Shown: positions 1-9,904 of the stretch, piece by piece
How positions within the stretch are numbered: the stretch's first letter is position 1
Layout of the letters: every line of letters begins with the position of its first letter
From: Actinomyces sp. UMB0138
GTDB taxonomy: Bacteria; Bacillota; Negativicutes; Veillonellales; Veillonellaceae
Direction: 5' to 3'
Length of the DNA stretch: 64,000 bases
Assembly (NCBI RefSeq): GCF_002849225.1
Contig: NZ_PKMC01000001.1
Coordinates: 770,476 to 834,475 of the forward strand
Program-made: the position numbers and the translations under genes
The notes under the pieces: generated by a model
The model's input: only the letters and a program-made list of their open reading frames with translations
Told to the model about the DNA's origin: nothing
The model's database searches: none

Positions 1-1100
1 TCTTTCAGTTGCTTTGCAAAGATAAAGACGGCCATCCATACAGCAGCTCCCACCATCGCCATGATCAGGTAGGATCCTAGCGAATCAATATTGATATCCA
101 GGTTGGATAGCCCCTTGAAGAGCAGCATCGCAGTGATGATCATCGCACCAATTGCTGCCAGAATAGGCACCCACACATCGAGGGCTCGGTGTGCATTCAC
201 GTCCTCGCTCTGCTCCTGGATCTTGTGCAACTGCCGGTAGTAATCCGTCTCTATTTCGTCAGCGTCGAAGTGATCCTGAGAGGTGGTGAAGGCATCCCGC
301 ACCATCGCATTGGTGTAAGCAAGCTGCTGGATTTCGTTTAGTTTTCCAAACGCATCTTTCTGCTTGCTCTTGAGCTCCATCCGCTTCTTTTTTATCTCGC
401 GAAGCTTCTTGTCGGCCTCTTCGTTGTAGACCAAAATATTATTCTTGATGGCTCTAAACAGGAAGAATGCCACTACCCCACCAAGGGCCGGAGAGAGCAC
501 CCAAGAGATAGCGATCTTGCCTATCTCTTTCCACTGCACCATGCCAAAGCCGCCAGTGTGAGTAACGAAGCCAACAGTTACTGCTGCCCCAACGATGCCA
601 CCAACAATCGAGTGAGTGGTGGACACCGGCCACCCCATCTTCGTAGCGACTAGCAGCCATACCGCAGCACCCAACAGCGCAGACATCATGATGTAGACAA
701 AGTCATCTGGACTGGAGCTAATCACATCCAGATCAACGATGCCGGAACGAACCGTCTCGGTCACGTTACCGCCGGCAATTACCGCACCAGAAACCTCGAA
801 GACCGCTGCTACAACCAGCGCTTGCTTCATGGACAGAGTGCCAGCGCCCACTGACGTACCGAAGGAGTTAGCAACGTCGTTGCCGCCAATGTTGAACGCC
901 ATGAAAATGCCAAACAACACGGTAAGGATAAGAACGATATTGCTGGCTGCATTCGAAATATAGCCAATTGCCCAAAAAGAAAAGGCAACGATTGTTCCTA
1001 TAAGAAGAATTCCAAAGAACAGGTGCCAATTTCGGTCCGACCCACCCTGCTCGGGCAGATACGTGGAGCTACCTTGTTCCTCGGCTTTTTGAGTAGCCAT
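1..1100 (-). CDS. Inorganic phosphate transporter, PiT family (partial, C-terminus outside window)
   Basis: Low-affinity phosphate/cation symporter of the inner membrane. The start is the ATG at 1098-1100; the frame stays open to the window edge, so about 366 N-terminal codons are visible. After a short charged N-terminus and a first membrane helix comes the PiT signature GGNDVANSFGTSVG (about residues 68-81), and later the paired motif WPVSTTHSIVGGIVGA. A long hydrophilic, Lys/Glu-rich cytoplasmic loop (about residues 225-310) separates the two transmembrane halves, as is usual for PitA/PitB. The gene is separated from secG by that gene's terminator, so it is probably transcribed on its own. 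No PhoU-like partner is visible inside the window. Confidence 0.93.
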   Translation of the reverse strand, partial: MATQKAEEQGSSTYLPEQGGSDRNWHLFFGILLIGTIVAFSFWAIGYISNAASNIVLILTVLFGIFMAFNIGGNDVANSFGTSVGAGTLSMKQALVVAAVFEVSGAVIAGGNVTETVRSGIVDLDVISSSPDDFVYIMMSALLGAAVWLLVATKMGWPVSTTHSIVGGIVGAAVTVGFVTHTGGFGMVQWKEIGKIAISWVLSPALGGVVAFFLFRAIKNNILVYNEEADKKLREIKKKRMELKSKQKDAFGKLNEIQQLAYTNAMVRDAFTTSQDHFDADEIETDYYRQLHKIQEQSEDVNAHRALDVWVPILAAIGAMIITAMLLFKGLSNLDINIDSLGSYLIMAMVGAAVWMAVFIFAKQLK

Positions 1101-1232
1101 GGGGACCAACTTTCCACAGAAATCTTTTACTCAAAACGTAGAACGCCATGGTTACTGGAAGGTTAACGCCAACTAAATAAAGGCTCTGGTCCACGCATAT
1201 TGCTTCATATATTGTCGCTGCCGAGCGGGCGA

Positions 1233-1266
1233 CAAAAATAAAAGGCGAGCGGAAACCGCTCGCCTT
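1233..1266 (-). terminator. Intrinsic terminator downstream of secG
   Basis: Perfect stem AAGGCGAGCGG / CCGCTCGCCTT with a 3-nt loop (1242-1266). Read on the minus strand it is followed by a T-rich tract (complement of 1233-1243). It closes the gap-pgk-tpiA-secG unit before the phosphate transporter. Confidence 0.85.
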
Positions 1267-1281
1267 GCTGAAGAACTGTTC

Positions 1282-1527
1282 TTAGTACTGCAACTTGGTG
1301 ATAATCCCAAGAATCACAATCACTACAGCCCAAATCAGAGCAATCGCAATGGTAATGCGATTCAAGTTTCTTTCGGCAACACCCGACGATGCGACAGACG
1401 AAGAGAATCCTCCACCGAACATGTCGGATAGGCCGCCGCCCTTACCCTTGTGCATCAAAATGGTAAGGATCAGCAGGAGGGACGTTATTACCAACAAGAC
1501 TTGGCAAATGATCTGGATAACGTGCAC
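1282..1527 (-). CDS. secG: Preprotein translocase subunit SecG
   Basis: Small accessory subunit of the SecYEG protein-export channel. The 81-residue length, two transmembrane helices (about residues 3-24 and 56-77) and the conserved loop LMHKGKGGGLSDMFGGG are diagnostic of SecG. It lies downstream of tpiA, the usual place in actinobacteria, with a hairpin between the two genes that may reduce read-through. It starts at an ATG at 1525-1527. Confidence 0.95.
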   Translation of the reverse strand: MHVIQIICQVLLVITSLLLILTILMHKGKGGGLSDMFGGGFSSSVASSGVAERNLNRITIAIALIWAVVIVILGIITKLQY

Positions 1528-1574
1528 TCTAACCTCCGCTATTTATAGGTCCAACTAGCCAATAGTAACGTAGA

Positions 1575-1605
1575 TTGGCCCGTAGGGGGAAACCCCACGG
1601 GCCAA
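1575..1605 (-). terminator. Hairpin between tpiA and secG, possible partial terminator
   Basis: Inverted repeat TTGGCCCGT(A)GGGG / CCCCACGGGCCAA with one bulged base and a short loop. On the minus strand it follows the tpiA stop but lacks a clear T-tract, so it may be an attenuator or mRNA-stabilising stem rather than a full terminator. Confidence 0.55.
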
Positions 1606-1613
1606 AACCACAT

Positions 1614-2390
1614 TTAGGCGTTGAAACGCACAATCTTTCCGAACTCGTCAGCCTTCAGCGAGGCGCCGCCAACCAGCGCGCCATCGACATCTTCCTTGGC
1701 CATGATGTCCGCGACGTTCGCGGACTTCACCGAGCCACCGTAAAGGATGCGGATCTTCGAGGCGACGTCTTCCGAGTACAGCTCTGCTAGGTGCTTGCGG
1801 ATTGCACCACAAACTTCCTGAGCATCTTCGGGAGTTGCCACTTCGCCGGTACCGATTGCCCAGATGGGCTCGTAGGCGACAACGCAGCGAACTGCATCTT
1901 CAGCGCTGATATCGGCAAAAGCGCCGTCAATCTGGCCGAGAACGTGCTTTACCTGCTCGCCTGCCTTGCGAACCTCTAGGGCCTCGCCGCAACAAATGAT
2001 CGGGGTAAGATCTGCTGCCAAAGCCTTGCGTGCCTTAGCGTTTACGACCTCGTCAGTCTCGTTGTGGTACTCGCGACGCTCCGAGTGCCCCACTACTACG
2101 TAGGTGCAACCAAGCTTGGTGAGCATGGCGGTAGAGACCTCGCCAGTGTAGGCGCCGTTGTCGTGTACCGAAACATCCTGAGCACCGTAAGCGATCGGCA
2201 GATCGTCAGATTCCACTAGAGTCTGAATGGAGCGAATGTCAGTAAACGGCGGGATGACCACAACGTCGACAGTGCCCTTTTCAAACTTGTTGTCCTGCAG
2301 GTCGAGGGCGAGTCCCTGGACCAGGTGGATTGCCTCCAGATGGTCCATGTTCATCTTCCAGTTGCCTGCCATTAGCGGCGTACGTGCCAT
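1614..2390 (-). CDS. tpiA: Triose-phosphate isomerase
   Basis: Interconverts dihydroxyacetone phosphate and glyceraldehyde-3-phosphate in glycolysis. The 258-residue protein starts with the family N-terminus [14 protein letters not shown], which holds the substrate-binding Asn and Lys. [10 protein letters not shown] carries the electrophilic His and [13 protein letters not shown] the catalytic Glu; [12 protein letters not shown] near the C-terminus is the phosphate-binding loop. The frame is open upstream into pgk, but the ATG at 2390 gives the correct family length. Its start lies one base after the pgk stop codon, so the two are co-transcribed and probably translationally coupled. Confidence 0.97.
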   Translation of the reverse strand: MARTPLMAGNWKMNMDHLEAIHLVQGLALDLQDNKFEKGTVDVVVIPPFTDIRSIQTLVESDDLPIAYGAQDVSVHDNGAYTGEVSTAMLTKLGCTYVVVGHSERREYHNETDEVVNAKARKALAADLTPIICCGEALEVRKAGEQVKHVLGQIDGAFADISAEDAVRCVVAYEPIWAIGTGEVATPEDAQEVCGAIRKHLAELYSEDVASKIRILYGGSVKSANVADIMAKEDVDGALVGGASLKADEFGKIVRFNA

Positions 2391-2391
2391 T

Positions 2392-3588
2392 TTACTTTTC
2401 CTCCAATACTTCAATGCCCGGCAAGGTCTTTCCTTCGAGGAGCTCGAGCGAGGCTCCTCCGCCGGTGGAAATGTGCGAGAACGAGTTTTCGTCGTAACCA
2501 AGTCCGCGTACTGCGGAGGCGCTGTCGCCACCACCAATGACGGTGAATGCTTCGGATTCGCTCATAGCCTTGGCGACTGCGCCAGTGCCCTTTGCGAAAG
2601 CCTCAAATTCGAACACGCCCATCGGCCCATTCCAAACCACGGTCTTCGATTCAGCAATCTTCTTTGCGAATAGCTCGGCCGTCTTCGGACCAATGTCCAA
2701 GCCCATCTGGTCGGTGGGGATGGCATCGGCATCGACAACAGTTGCCGGCGCATCTGCGGCAAATTCGGGGGCAACTACGGTGTCAACCGGCACTAGTAGC
2801 TCTACACCCTTTTCCTTTGCCTCTTCCAGGTAGCCCTTGACGGTTTCTAGCTGATCTTCTTCAAGGAGGGACGTGCCTACTTCGTAGCCCTTGGCCTTCA
2901 GGAAGGTGTAGCCCATGCCGCCACCAATTAGCAGAGTGTCTGCCTTGGACAGCAGGTTAGCAATAACCCCAAGTTTGTCCGATACCTTAGAGCCACCCAG
3001 CACCACGGTGTACGGGCGAGCCGGATCCTGAGTTGCCTTCGATAGCGATTCGATTTCCTTGACAACCAGTAGACCGGCAGCAGCGGGCAGCTTCTTAGCA
3101 ACGTCGTAGACGCTGGCCTGCTTGCGGTGCACTACCCCGAAGCCGTCTGACACGAAGAGGTCGGCAAGTTCGGCCATCTCAGAAGCGAAAGCTTCGCGTT
3201 CGGCCTCGTCCTTAGAAGTTTCGCGGGGATCGAAACGCACGTTCTGCAGAAGGGCAATCTGTCCTTCTTCGAGTTCGGCCGTGACCTTCTTCGCAGACTC
3301 GCCAGTAGTGTCCTCAGCCAGGGTCACCTTGGCGTCAATGAGTTCGCCCAGTCGCTGCGCGACCGGCGCAAGAGAGAATTCGGGCTTTACCTGGCCCTTG
3401 GGACGACCAAGGTGAGCCATAACAATTACCTTGGCTCCGGCTTCGACAAGTTTAGTAAGTGTGGGTAGGGCTGCACGAATGCGGCCATCATCAGTGATTT
3501 TCCCGTCCTGCAGCGGCACGTTGAAGTCGGAACGCACCAGGACGCGCTTACCCTTTAGATCACCAAGAGATTCGATAGTTTTCAGCAT
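2392..3588 (-). CDS. pgk: Phosphoglycerate kinase
   Basis: Makes ATP from 1,3-bisphosphoglycerate in glycolysis. At 398 residues it has the normal length. [13 protein letters not shown] (about 19-31) and the substrate-binding HLGRPKG are in the N-terminal lobe; [10 protein letters not shown], the GPMGVFE segment and the final GGGDSASAV nucleotide-binding motif are in the C-terminal lobe. The ATG is preceded by GGGGACA as ribosome binding site. It is the middle gene of gap-pgk-tpiA; a stable hairpin separates it from gap. Confidence 0.97.
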   Translation of the reverse strand: MLKTIESLGDLKGKRVLVRSDFNVPLQDGKITDDGRIRAALPTLTKLVEAGAKVIVMAHLGRPKGQVKPEFSLAPVAQRLGELIDAKVTLAEDTTGESAKKVTAELEEGQIALLQNVRFDPRETSKDEAEREAFASEMAELADLFVSDGFGVVHRKQASVYDVAKKLPAAAGLLVVKEIESLSKATQDPARPYTVVLGGSKVSDKLGVIANLLSKADTLLIGGGMGYTFLKAKGYEVGTSLLEEDQLETVKGYLEEAKEKGVELLVPVDTVVAPEFAADAPATVVDADAIPTDQMGLDIGPKTAELFAKKIAESKTVVWNGPMGVFEFEAFAKGTGAVAKAMSESEAFTVIGGGDSASAVRGLGYDENSFSHISTGGGASLELLEGKTLPGIEVLEEK

Positions 3589-3616
3589 ATTGTCCCCTAA
3601 CGCGGTTTCACGAATA

Positions 3617-3648
3617 ACGCCCGCGCACCCTCTCGGATACGCGGGCGT
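3617..3648 (-). promoter_or_regulatory. Stable hairpin between gap and pgk
   Basis: Perfect 9-bp arms ACGCCCGCG / CGCGGGCGT around a 14-nt loop, located between the gap stop and the pgk start. There is no long T-tract. It could act as an attenuator or an RNA-processing/stability element that sets different gap and pgk levels. Function is inferred from position only. Confidence 0.5.
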
Positions 3649-3666
3649 CGTTCATTAGCTAATGTC

Positions 3667-4716
<1,050 letters not shown>

Positions 4717-4834
4717 TCAAAAAGGGGAATCTCCCCATATTCGTCCGCTCAAGCGGTCGACATCTTTAAATTACACGGAAATCACACATCTAGCGCGGGT
4801 CAAAGGTCCAAAAATCTCAGAAATTAAGAGTTTT

Positions 4835-5815
4835 TCACCCGTCTAGCATTTCTGGTGTAAGGGCACTTTCAGTTCCGGCGATGCCAAGCTCCATGGCCTT
4901 TTTGTCTGCCATAGCAAGCAAACGGCGGATTCTTCCCGCAACCGCGTCCTTCGTAAGAGGCGGGTCTGCCTGCTGCCCAAGCTCCTCCAGTGAAGCTCCC
5001 TTATATTTCACTCTTAGCTGACCTGCCTCCACTAGGTGGTCCGGAATGTCGGCACCTAGGATCTCGAATGCCTTCTCGACCCTCGCCGCCGACGCAACGG
5101 CAGCTCTGGCGGACCGCCTCAAGTTAGCGTCGTCAAAATTGGCTAGCCTATTGACCGATCCGCGCATTTCCCGCTTTTCGCGGCGCTCTTGCCAAGTAGC
5201 AACCGTCGTAACCGACCCCATCATCTTGGCAATCTTCTGGATATGGTCGCCGTCGCGAATAACTACACGGTCAACGCCCCTCACCTCCCGTGTCTTGGAG
5301 GTAATTCCGAGGCGACGGGCACAACCCGTCAGTGCAAGCCCAGCTTCTGGGCCGGGGCAGGTGATTTCCAGCGACGAGGAGCGGCCCGGCTCGGTAAGAG
5401 AGCCACGCGCCATAAACGCAGCCCTCCAGATGGCCAAAGCTTCAGATTTTGCCCCGGAAACTAGCGAAGCAGGCAGACCGCGCACCGGGTGCCCTCGCCT
5501 ATCAATGAGTCCGGTAAGGCGGGCTAACCGTTCCGCACCGGCGACAACTCGTATCACGTACCGGCCCTCGCGACGCAGCCCTCCCCCGGACACCACGATC
5601 ACCTGCGAATCGATGTTGAACAGTTCGGTCAGCAGTCCGGTAGTTCGTTCCATTACCTCTTCGGAATCTACCTCAGCTTCGATCACGATTCGTCTCGAAA
5701 CTAGGTGGAGGCCACCTGCAAAACGCAGCATCGCTGCCAGTTCTGCATGCTTTTCTGCCGGAGTGTCGAGCTCTACCTTTGCCAGTTCAGATTTCATATC
5801 ACTGGTCAACGACAT
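4835..5815 (-). CDS. whiA: DNA-binding regulator WhiA
   Basis: WhiA is a homing-endonuclease-like protein used as a transcription factor in Gram-positives; in Streptomyces it works with WhiB in sporulation septation, and elsewhere it affects cell division and growth. The 326-residue protein has the N-terminal degenerate LAGLIDADG region (for example [23 protein letters not shown], split here as [11 protein letters not shown] and RIVIEAEVD), and a C-terminal helix-turn-helix around [27 protein letters not shown] lies 7 bases before the ATG. It follows yvcK by 21 bases in the conserved rapZ-yvcK-whiA arrangement. Confidence 0.95.
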   Translation of the reverse strand: MSLTSDMKSELAKVELDTPAEKHAELAAMLRFAGGLHLVSRRIVIEAEVDSEEVMERTTGLLTELFNIDSQVIVVSGGGLRREGRYVIRVVAGAERLARLTGLIDRRGHPVRGLPASLVSGAKSEALAIWRAAFMARGSLTEPGRSSSLEITCPGPEAGLALTGCARRLGITSKTREVRGVDRVVIRDGDHIQKIAKMMGSVTTVATWQERREKREMRGSVNRLANFDDANLRRSARAAVASAARVEKAFEILGADIPDHLVEAGQLRVKYKGASLEELGQQADPPLTKDAVAGRIRRLLAMADKKAMELGIAGTESALTPEMLDG

Positions 5816-5836
5816 AAGCTGGCCTTCCTTCGTGGG

Positions 5837-6829
5837 TTATTCTTTTTCTCCGACGTCCCCGAAATATCCTTCGAAAGCGTCCCGCAACGCGGCGGCAAGA
5901 CGCAGCGGGTCATGATAAGGAAGCTTTCCTGGCCCTAGCGATACTTGCCGAAGAAGTATTTTTGCCCCGAGTTCCTTCGCGGCCTGATCCGCCGCTGAAT
6001 AGTCCTCGAGAGTGGACGGATCTATTACTACCACATCAAAGGTCAGGTCCTTCGAAAACTCCCGAATCACATTTATATGATCGGCGATCGTCATCGAAGA
6101 CGTCTCCGTGCCGTCGGGAGCAAGATTTACCACTAGTGCCTTGTGCGCATTGGATTTGGCGAGGGCGTGCTCAATTTGCGGCAGCATAAGGTGTGGCAAC
6201 ACCGAGGTATACCAGGAGCCGGGCCCCATGATGATCCATTCGGCCTCGGCAATCGCCTGGAGCACCTCAGGACGCACCGGCGGATCGTTAGGGGTAAGAC
6301 GAATGGATTTGATCTTCCCCTCTGTCTTAGCAACTTTGGACTGCCCCACTATTGTGCGAATCTTGCCGCCAAAATCGACCTCGGCCTCAATAACCAAGGG
6401 CGCAGCAGCCATGGGCAATACGCGCCCCTCGCAGTGAAGTAGCTTCGCTACCCAATCGAGGCCGGCGACCTCGTCTCCAAGGAGATCCCACAGCGTAGTG
6501 ATCAGTAGGTTCCCCATCGCGTGATTATCTAAAGGCCCATCGGTGTGGAAACGATGTTGCAGCGCGTCCCGCCACGTAAGGCCCCACTCAGAGTCGTCGC
6601 ACAGCGCAGAGAGCGCCATTCGCAAATCCCCCGGAGGCAGTACATCCAGCTCTTGCCTTAGACGACCGGAAGATCCTCCGTCATCGGCAACTGTGACTAC
6701 TGCGGTAATTTGGCGCGAAAGGTGGCGTAACGCCCTCAATGTGGCAGAGAGTCCGTGTCCCCCGCCGAACGCCACAACCTTTGGCCCATATTCACCACGT
6801 CTGGCCCAGCCCTGCTCGTCGTATAGCAT
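5837..6829 (-). CDS. yvcK: YvcK-type (CofD-like) gluconeogenesis/envelope factor
   Basis: Member of the CofD-like family; in Bacillus and mycobacteria YvcK binds UDP-sugars and is needed for growth on gluconeogenic carbon and for proper wall synthesis. The protein (330 residues) has the N-terminal nucleotide-binding motif VVAFGGGHGLSATLRALR and the VADDGGSSGRLR segment, then PGDLRMAL and DNHAMGNLL, all hallmarks of the family. It begins eight bases after the rapZ stop and precedes whiA, an arrangement conserved across Gram-positives. Confidence 0.94.
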   Translation of the reverse strand: MLYDEQGWARRGEYGPKVVAFGGGHGLSATLRALRHLSRQITAVVTVADDGGSSGRLRQELDVLPPGDLRMALSALCDDSEWGLTWRDALQHRFHTDGPLDNHAMGNLLITTLWDLLGDEVAGLDWVAKLLHCEGRVLPMAAAPLVIEAEVDFGGKIRTIVGQSKVAKTEGKIKSIRLTPNDPPVRPEVLQAIAEAEWIIMGPGSWYTSVLPHLMLPQIEHALAKSNAHKALVVNLAPDGTETSSMTIADHINVIREFSKDLTFDVVVIDPSTLEDYSAADQAAKELGAKILLRQVSLGPGKLPYHDPLRLAAALRDAFEGYFGDVGEKE

Positions 6830-6837
6830 TTCTCTAG

Positions 6838-7776
6838 CTAATCACGCCCCATGTCTCGGTGCAGAGTTTTCACAGGGAAGCCCAGGTCACGGAACTTTTG
6901 CGAGACATGCTCCGCAATTGCCACGGACCGGTGGCGGCCACCGGTACAGCCAATGGCAATGGTCACGAACGGCTTTAGTTCTGACAGGTATCCCTTCAGC
7001 ATGGGGGCCATAAGGTCCACATAACCATCTGCGAAAGCTAGTGCCCCGGGCTGATCCAATACGTACTTCGCCACCGCTTCGTCCTGACCGGTCAGATTTC
7101 GCAGCTCGTTGACCCAGTACGGATTCGCCAAGAACCGAACATCCAACACATGGTCTGCGTCCAGCGGAATTCCGTGCTTGAAGCCGAAGGACATTACGGT
7201 AAGGTTCAGCGGCTTTTCGCTTGCGCCCCCGATCACGTCTCGCATATGGCGCGCCAAGTCATGCACCGACAGGCCAGAAGTATCGATCACCGCATCGGAG
7301 CGATCCCGCACTCCCTTAAGCAGTTCTCGCTCGGCCTGGATCCCGTCCAACAATCGCCCATCGCCCTGCAACGGGTGAGGACGGCGGACCTGCTCGTAGC
7401 GACGCACCAAACATTGGTCGGAAGCTTCCAAGTACACAATCTGGTACTGGATCCCCTCGCGGGTTAGCGTGTCAAGCATCGACAAGAACTCTTGGAAGAA
7501 GCGCCCGGAACGCACATCCACTACAGCGGCCAAGCGGTGCACGCCGCCGCCCTCGGGAGTCATCATGTGCGCGAACGCGGGAAGCATCTGTGGCGGCAAA
7601 TTATCCACCACGTACCAATCCAGATCCTCTAGAGCATGGGCTGCCCTGGAACGCCCAGCCCCGGATAGGCCGGTGATGATCAGAATCTCGGGAACAGTTG
7701 GCACTCGGTGCTGGGTGGCTTCATCTAATTCGGGAATTCCTGCAGGCACTGTATTGGTATTCGGTTCTTGCTCCAT
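6838..7776 (-). CDS. rapZ: RapZ-type nucleotide-binding protein
   Basis: RapZ/YvcJ family P-loop protein; in enterobacteria it is an RNase adaptor controlling amino-sugar synthesis, and in Gram-positives its role is less clear. The Walker A motif GLSGAGRS follows a short variable N-terminus, then DLDWYVVDNLPP; the C-terminal domain has FGFKHGIP, DVRFLANPYW and the signature IAIGCTGGRHRSV. The ATG at 7776 is preferred; an in-frame GTG at 7800 would add eight residues. Neither has a strong ribosome binding site. It lies downstream of uvrC and upstream of yvcK. Confidence 0.93.
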   Translation of the reverse strand: MEQEPNTNTVPAGIPELDEATQHRVPTVPEILIITGLSGAGRSRAAHALEDLDWYVVDNLPPQMLPAFAHMMTPEGGGVHRLAAVVDVRSGRFFQEFLSMLDTLTREGIQYQIVYLEASDQCLVRRYEQVRRPHPLQGDGRLLDGIQAERELLKGVRDRSDAVIDTSGLSVHDLARHMRDVIGGASEKPLNLTVMSFGFKHGIPLDADHVLDVRFLANPYWVNELRNLTGQDEAVAKYVLDQPGALAFADGYVDLMAPMLKGYLSELKPFVTIAIGCTGGRHRSVAIAEHVSQKFRDLGFPVKTLHRDMGRD

Positions 7777-7812
7777 ACATATAGTTTGCCCTATCCGCAC
7801 CAGGTTTTGTGA

Positions 7813-9795
7813 TCATGTTGCTAACTCTTCATGAATTTTGCTCGCAAGCGCTGGGCCTATTCCGCTCACCTTCGCCAGCTCTTCGGCACTAGCCTGCCGA
7901 ATCTTTGCCACCGAACCAAAGTGCTTCAGCAGCGCTTTTTGACGCGCCGGCCCCAGGCCGTCGACTTTGTCCATAACAGATCGGGTCATGGCCTTGCCGC
8001 GCTTCTTGCGGTGATAGGTAATGGCAAAACGGTGAGACTCGTCGCGCAGATACTGCAACATGAAGAGGGCGGCTGAGGTGCGCGGCAAAATAACTGGCAA
8101 GTCCTCGCCGGGAATCCAGATCTCCTCCAGGCGCTTCGCCAACCCCACTACCGGAATATCGGCCCCCATTTGCTCCACCACCGCGGCAGCAGCATTTACC
8201 TGCGGCAGACCGCCGTCGACCACTAGCAGATCGGGGCGATAGCTAAAGCGCCTGGGAGCTCCCTGCCCGTCAACTGGGCCTACCTCAAAAGGAACGCCTT
8301 CTTCGTCCTCGCCAGCAATCCCCTTCTCTTCTGCCTGGAGGCGACGCAGCCGCCTAGTTAGTACCTCGCTCATAGCAGCGGTGTCATCGGCAGCCCCGTT
8401 GCCGTCCTCGCCTCTAATTGCAAAATGGCGATAGGCAGACTTGCGCGGCGCGCCGTCCTCGAAGACCACCATCGACGCAACTTGATTTGTGCCTGAAATA
8501 TGCGAAATATCGAAGCCTTCAATACGAAGGGGCGCTGTATCCAGGTCTAATGCATCTGCTAGCTCTTCCAGCGCTTTGGAGCGTTCAGTCAGATCGCCAG
8601 AGCGCCGCAACAGGTGAAGACGCAGCTCATCTTTCGCATTCTTTTCAACAGTTTCTGCAAGAGCCTTCTTGTCGCCGCGCTGAAGCTGCCGCAAGCGAAC
8701 CGGCCCGCCTCTCTTTTGACTTAGCCACTCGGTCATCGTTGGGGTGTCTAAGGGAAGTGCCGGGACCCAGATCTCTCGCGGCATCGCCGAGGTAGGCGTG
8801 TGCACCCGATCGTCCACGCTCTTAGACTCGTCGCGGCGCTTCGGGGTATCTGCGGGCGTGTATTCGCCATAGACCTGCTCAAGCAGCTTTTCAACTAATT
8901 CTTCATCGCTTTCCTGATAGGCGCGTTCTACGACCCACCCGCGTTCACCGCGGATGCGCCCGCCGCGCACCATAAACACAGAAACCGAGGCAACCAATTC
9001 AGAGGTGGCCAGGCCGAAGACGTCCGCATCGGTACCATCCGGTAGCACAACCGTATTCTTCTCAAGTACCGTCGTTGCCGCTTTTAGCGTGTCCCTAATA
9101 GAGGCCGCCCGCTCATATTCCTGCTTTTGCGCAGCCTCCTTCATCTGCCTGGTCAAGTCGCGGATGATGGGGCCGGTCTTGCCCGCCATGAATTCGCACA
9201 ACGACGTTGCTAGCTGCCGGTGGTCCGCTTCGCTTATCCTGCCCACGCAGGGAGCCGAGCACCGGTCTATGTACCCCAATAGGCAGGGACGCCCCTGCGC
9301 CTTCGCCCGGTTGAAAACACCGTTAGAACAAGTACGAACCGGGAACGGTCGTTGTAGCAGTTCCAAAGTCTCACGGATGGCCCACACCTTCGTGTAGGGG
9401 CCAAAATAGCGGTCCCCCTTTTTATGCTTGGCACGGGTTACCAGCACTCGCGGGTACTTTTCGCTCATCGTTACCGCAAGATATGGATAGGACTTATCGT
9501 CCCGGTACATGACGTTGTAGCGGGGTTCAAATTCCTTTATCCAGGCATACTCGAGCGAGAGAGATTCGACTTCAGAGCCCACTACAACCCACCGCACCGA
9601 GCAAGCGGTGTTCACCATCTGCGCAATGCGGGGATTCAGAGCCGCCGGGTTCTGGAAATAATTTGCCAGGCGCGCTCGCAGGTTTTTGGCTTTCCCCACA
9701 TACAGCACGCGGCCGCTTTTGTCCATGAACCGGTAGACGCCCGGATCAGTCGGAATCTCGCCGGGCGATGGACGGTACGATGCTGGATCTGCCAC
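7813..9795 (-). CDS. uvrC: UvrABC excinuclease subunit C
   Basis: Makes both incisions in nucleotide-excision repair. The 660-residue protein has, in order, the N-terminal GIY-YIG nuclease (PGVYRFMDKSGRVLYVGKAKNLRARL, with catalytic Tyr and Arg in PGVYRF and KAKNLRARL), a Cys-containing region (CSAPCVGRI), a UVR helix (about 205-240), the RNase H-like nuclease domain (GFDISHISG, VVDGGLPQV) and a C-terminal helix-hairpin-helix pair (VDGLGPARQKALLKHF, VSGIGPALASKI). It is the first gene of the uvrC-rapZ-yvcK-whiA block and is divergent from the L,D-transpeptidase. Confidence 0.97.
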   Translation of the reverse strand: MADPASYRPSPGEIPTDPGVYRFMDKSGRVLYVGKAKNLRARLANYFQNPAALNPRIAQMVNTACSVRWVVVGSEVESLSLEYAWIKEFEPRYNVMYRDDKSYPYLAVTMSEKYPRVLVTRAKHKKGDRYFGPYTKVWAIRETLELLQRPFPVRTCSNGVFNRAKAQGRPCLLGYIDRCSAPCVGRISEADHRQLATSLCEFMAGKTGPIIRDLTRQMKEAAQKQEYERAASIRDTLKAATTVLEKNTVVLPDGTDADVFGLATSELVASVSVFMVRGGRIRGERGWVVERAYQESDEELVEKLLEQVYGEYTPADTPKRRDESKSVDDRVHTPTSAMPREIWVPALPLDTPTMTEWLSQKRGGPVRLRQLQRGDKKALAETVEKNAKDELRLHLLRRSGDLTERSKALEELADALDLDTAPLRIEGFDISHISGTNQVASMVVFEDGAPRKSAYRHFAIRGEDGNGAADDTAAMSEVLTRRLRRLQAEEKGIAGEDEEGVPFEVGPVDGQGAPRRFSYRPDLLVVDGGLPQVNAAAAVVEQMGADIPVVGLAKRLEEIWIPGEDLPVILPRTSAALFMLQYLRDESHRFAITYHRKKRGKAMTRSVMDKVDGLGPARQKALLKHFGSVAKIRQASAEELAKVSGIGPALASKIHEELAT

Positions 9796-9904
9796 CCGGC
9801 AAGTCTATTGCAGCAGACCCACAAAAAAGAAAGACAAGTTTAGTTGTGCGACAAATCTCCGGCCGTAACGGTTGCTACCTGCACTTAGATCGGTAGCATA
9901 TGTG

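Noticed and set aside
5046..5915. 289-codon open frame on the plus strand
   Set aside because: It is antisense to whiA and the end of yvcK, both clearly recognisable; the translation is Ser/Arg-rich with no family features.
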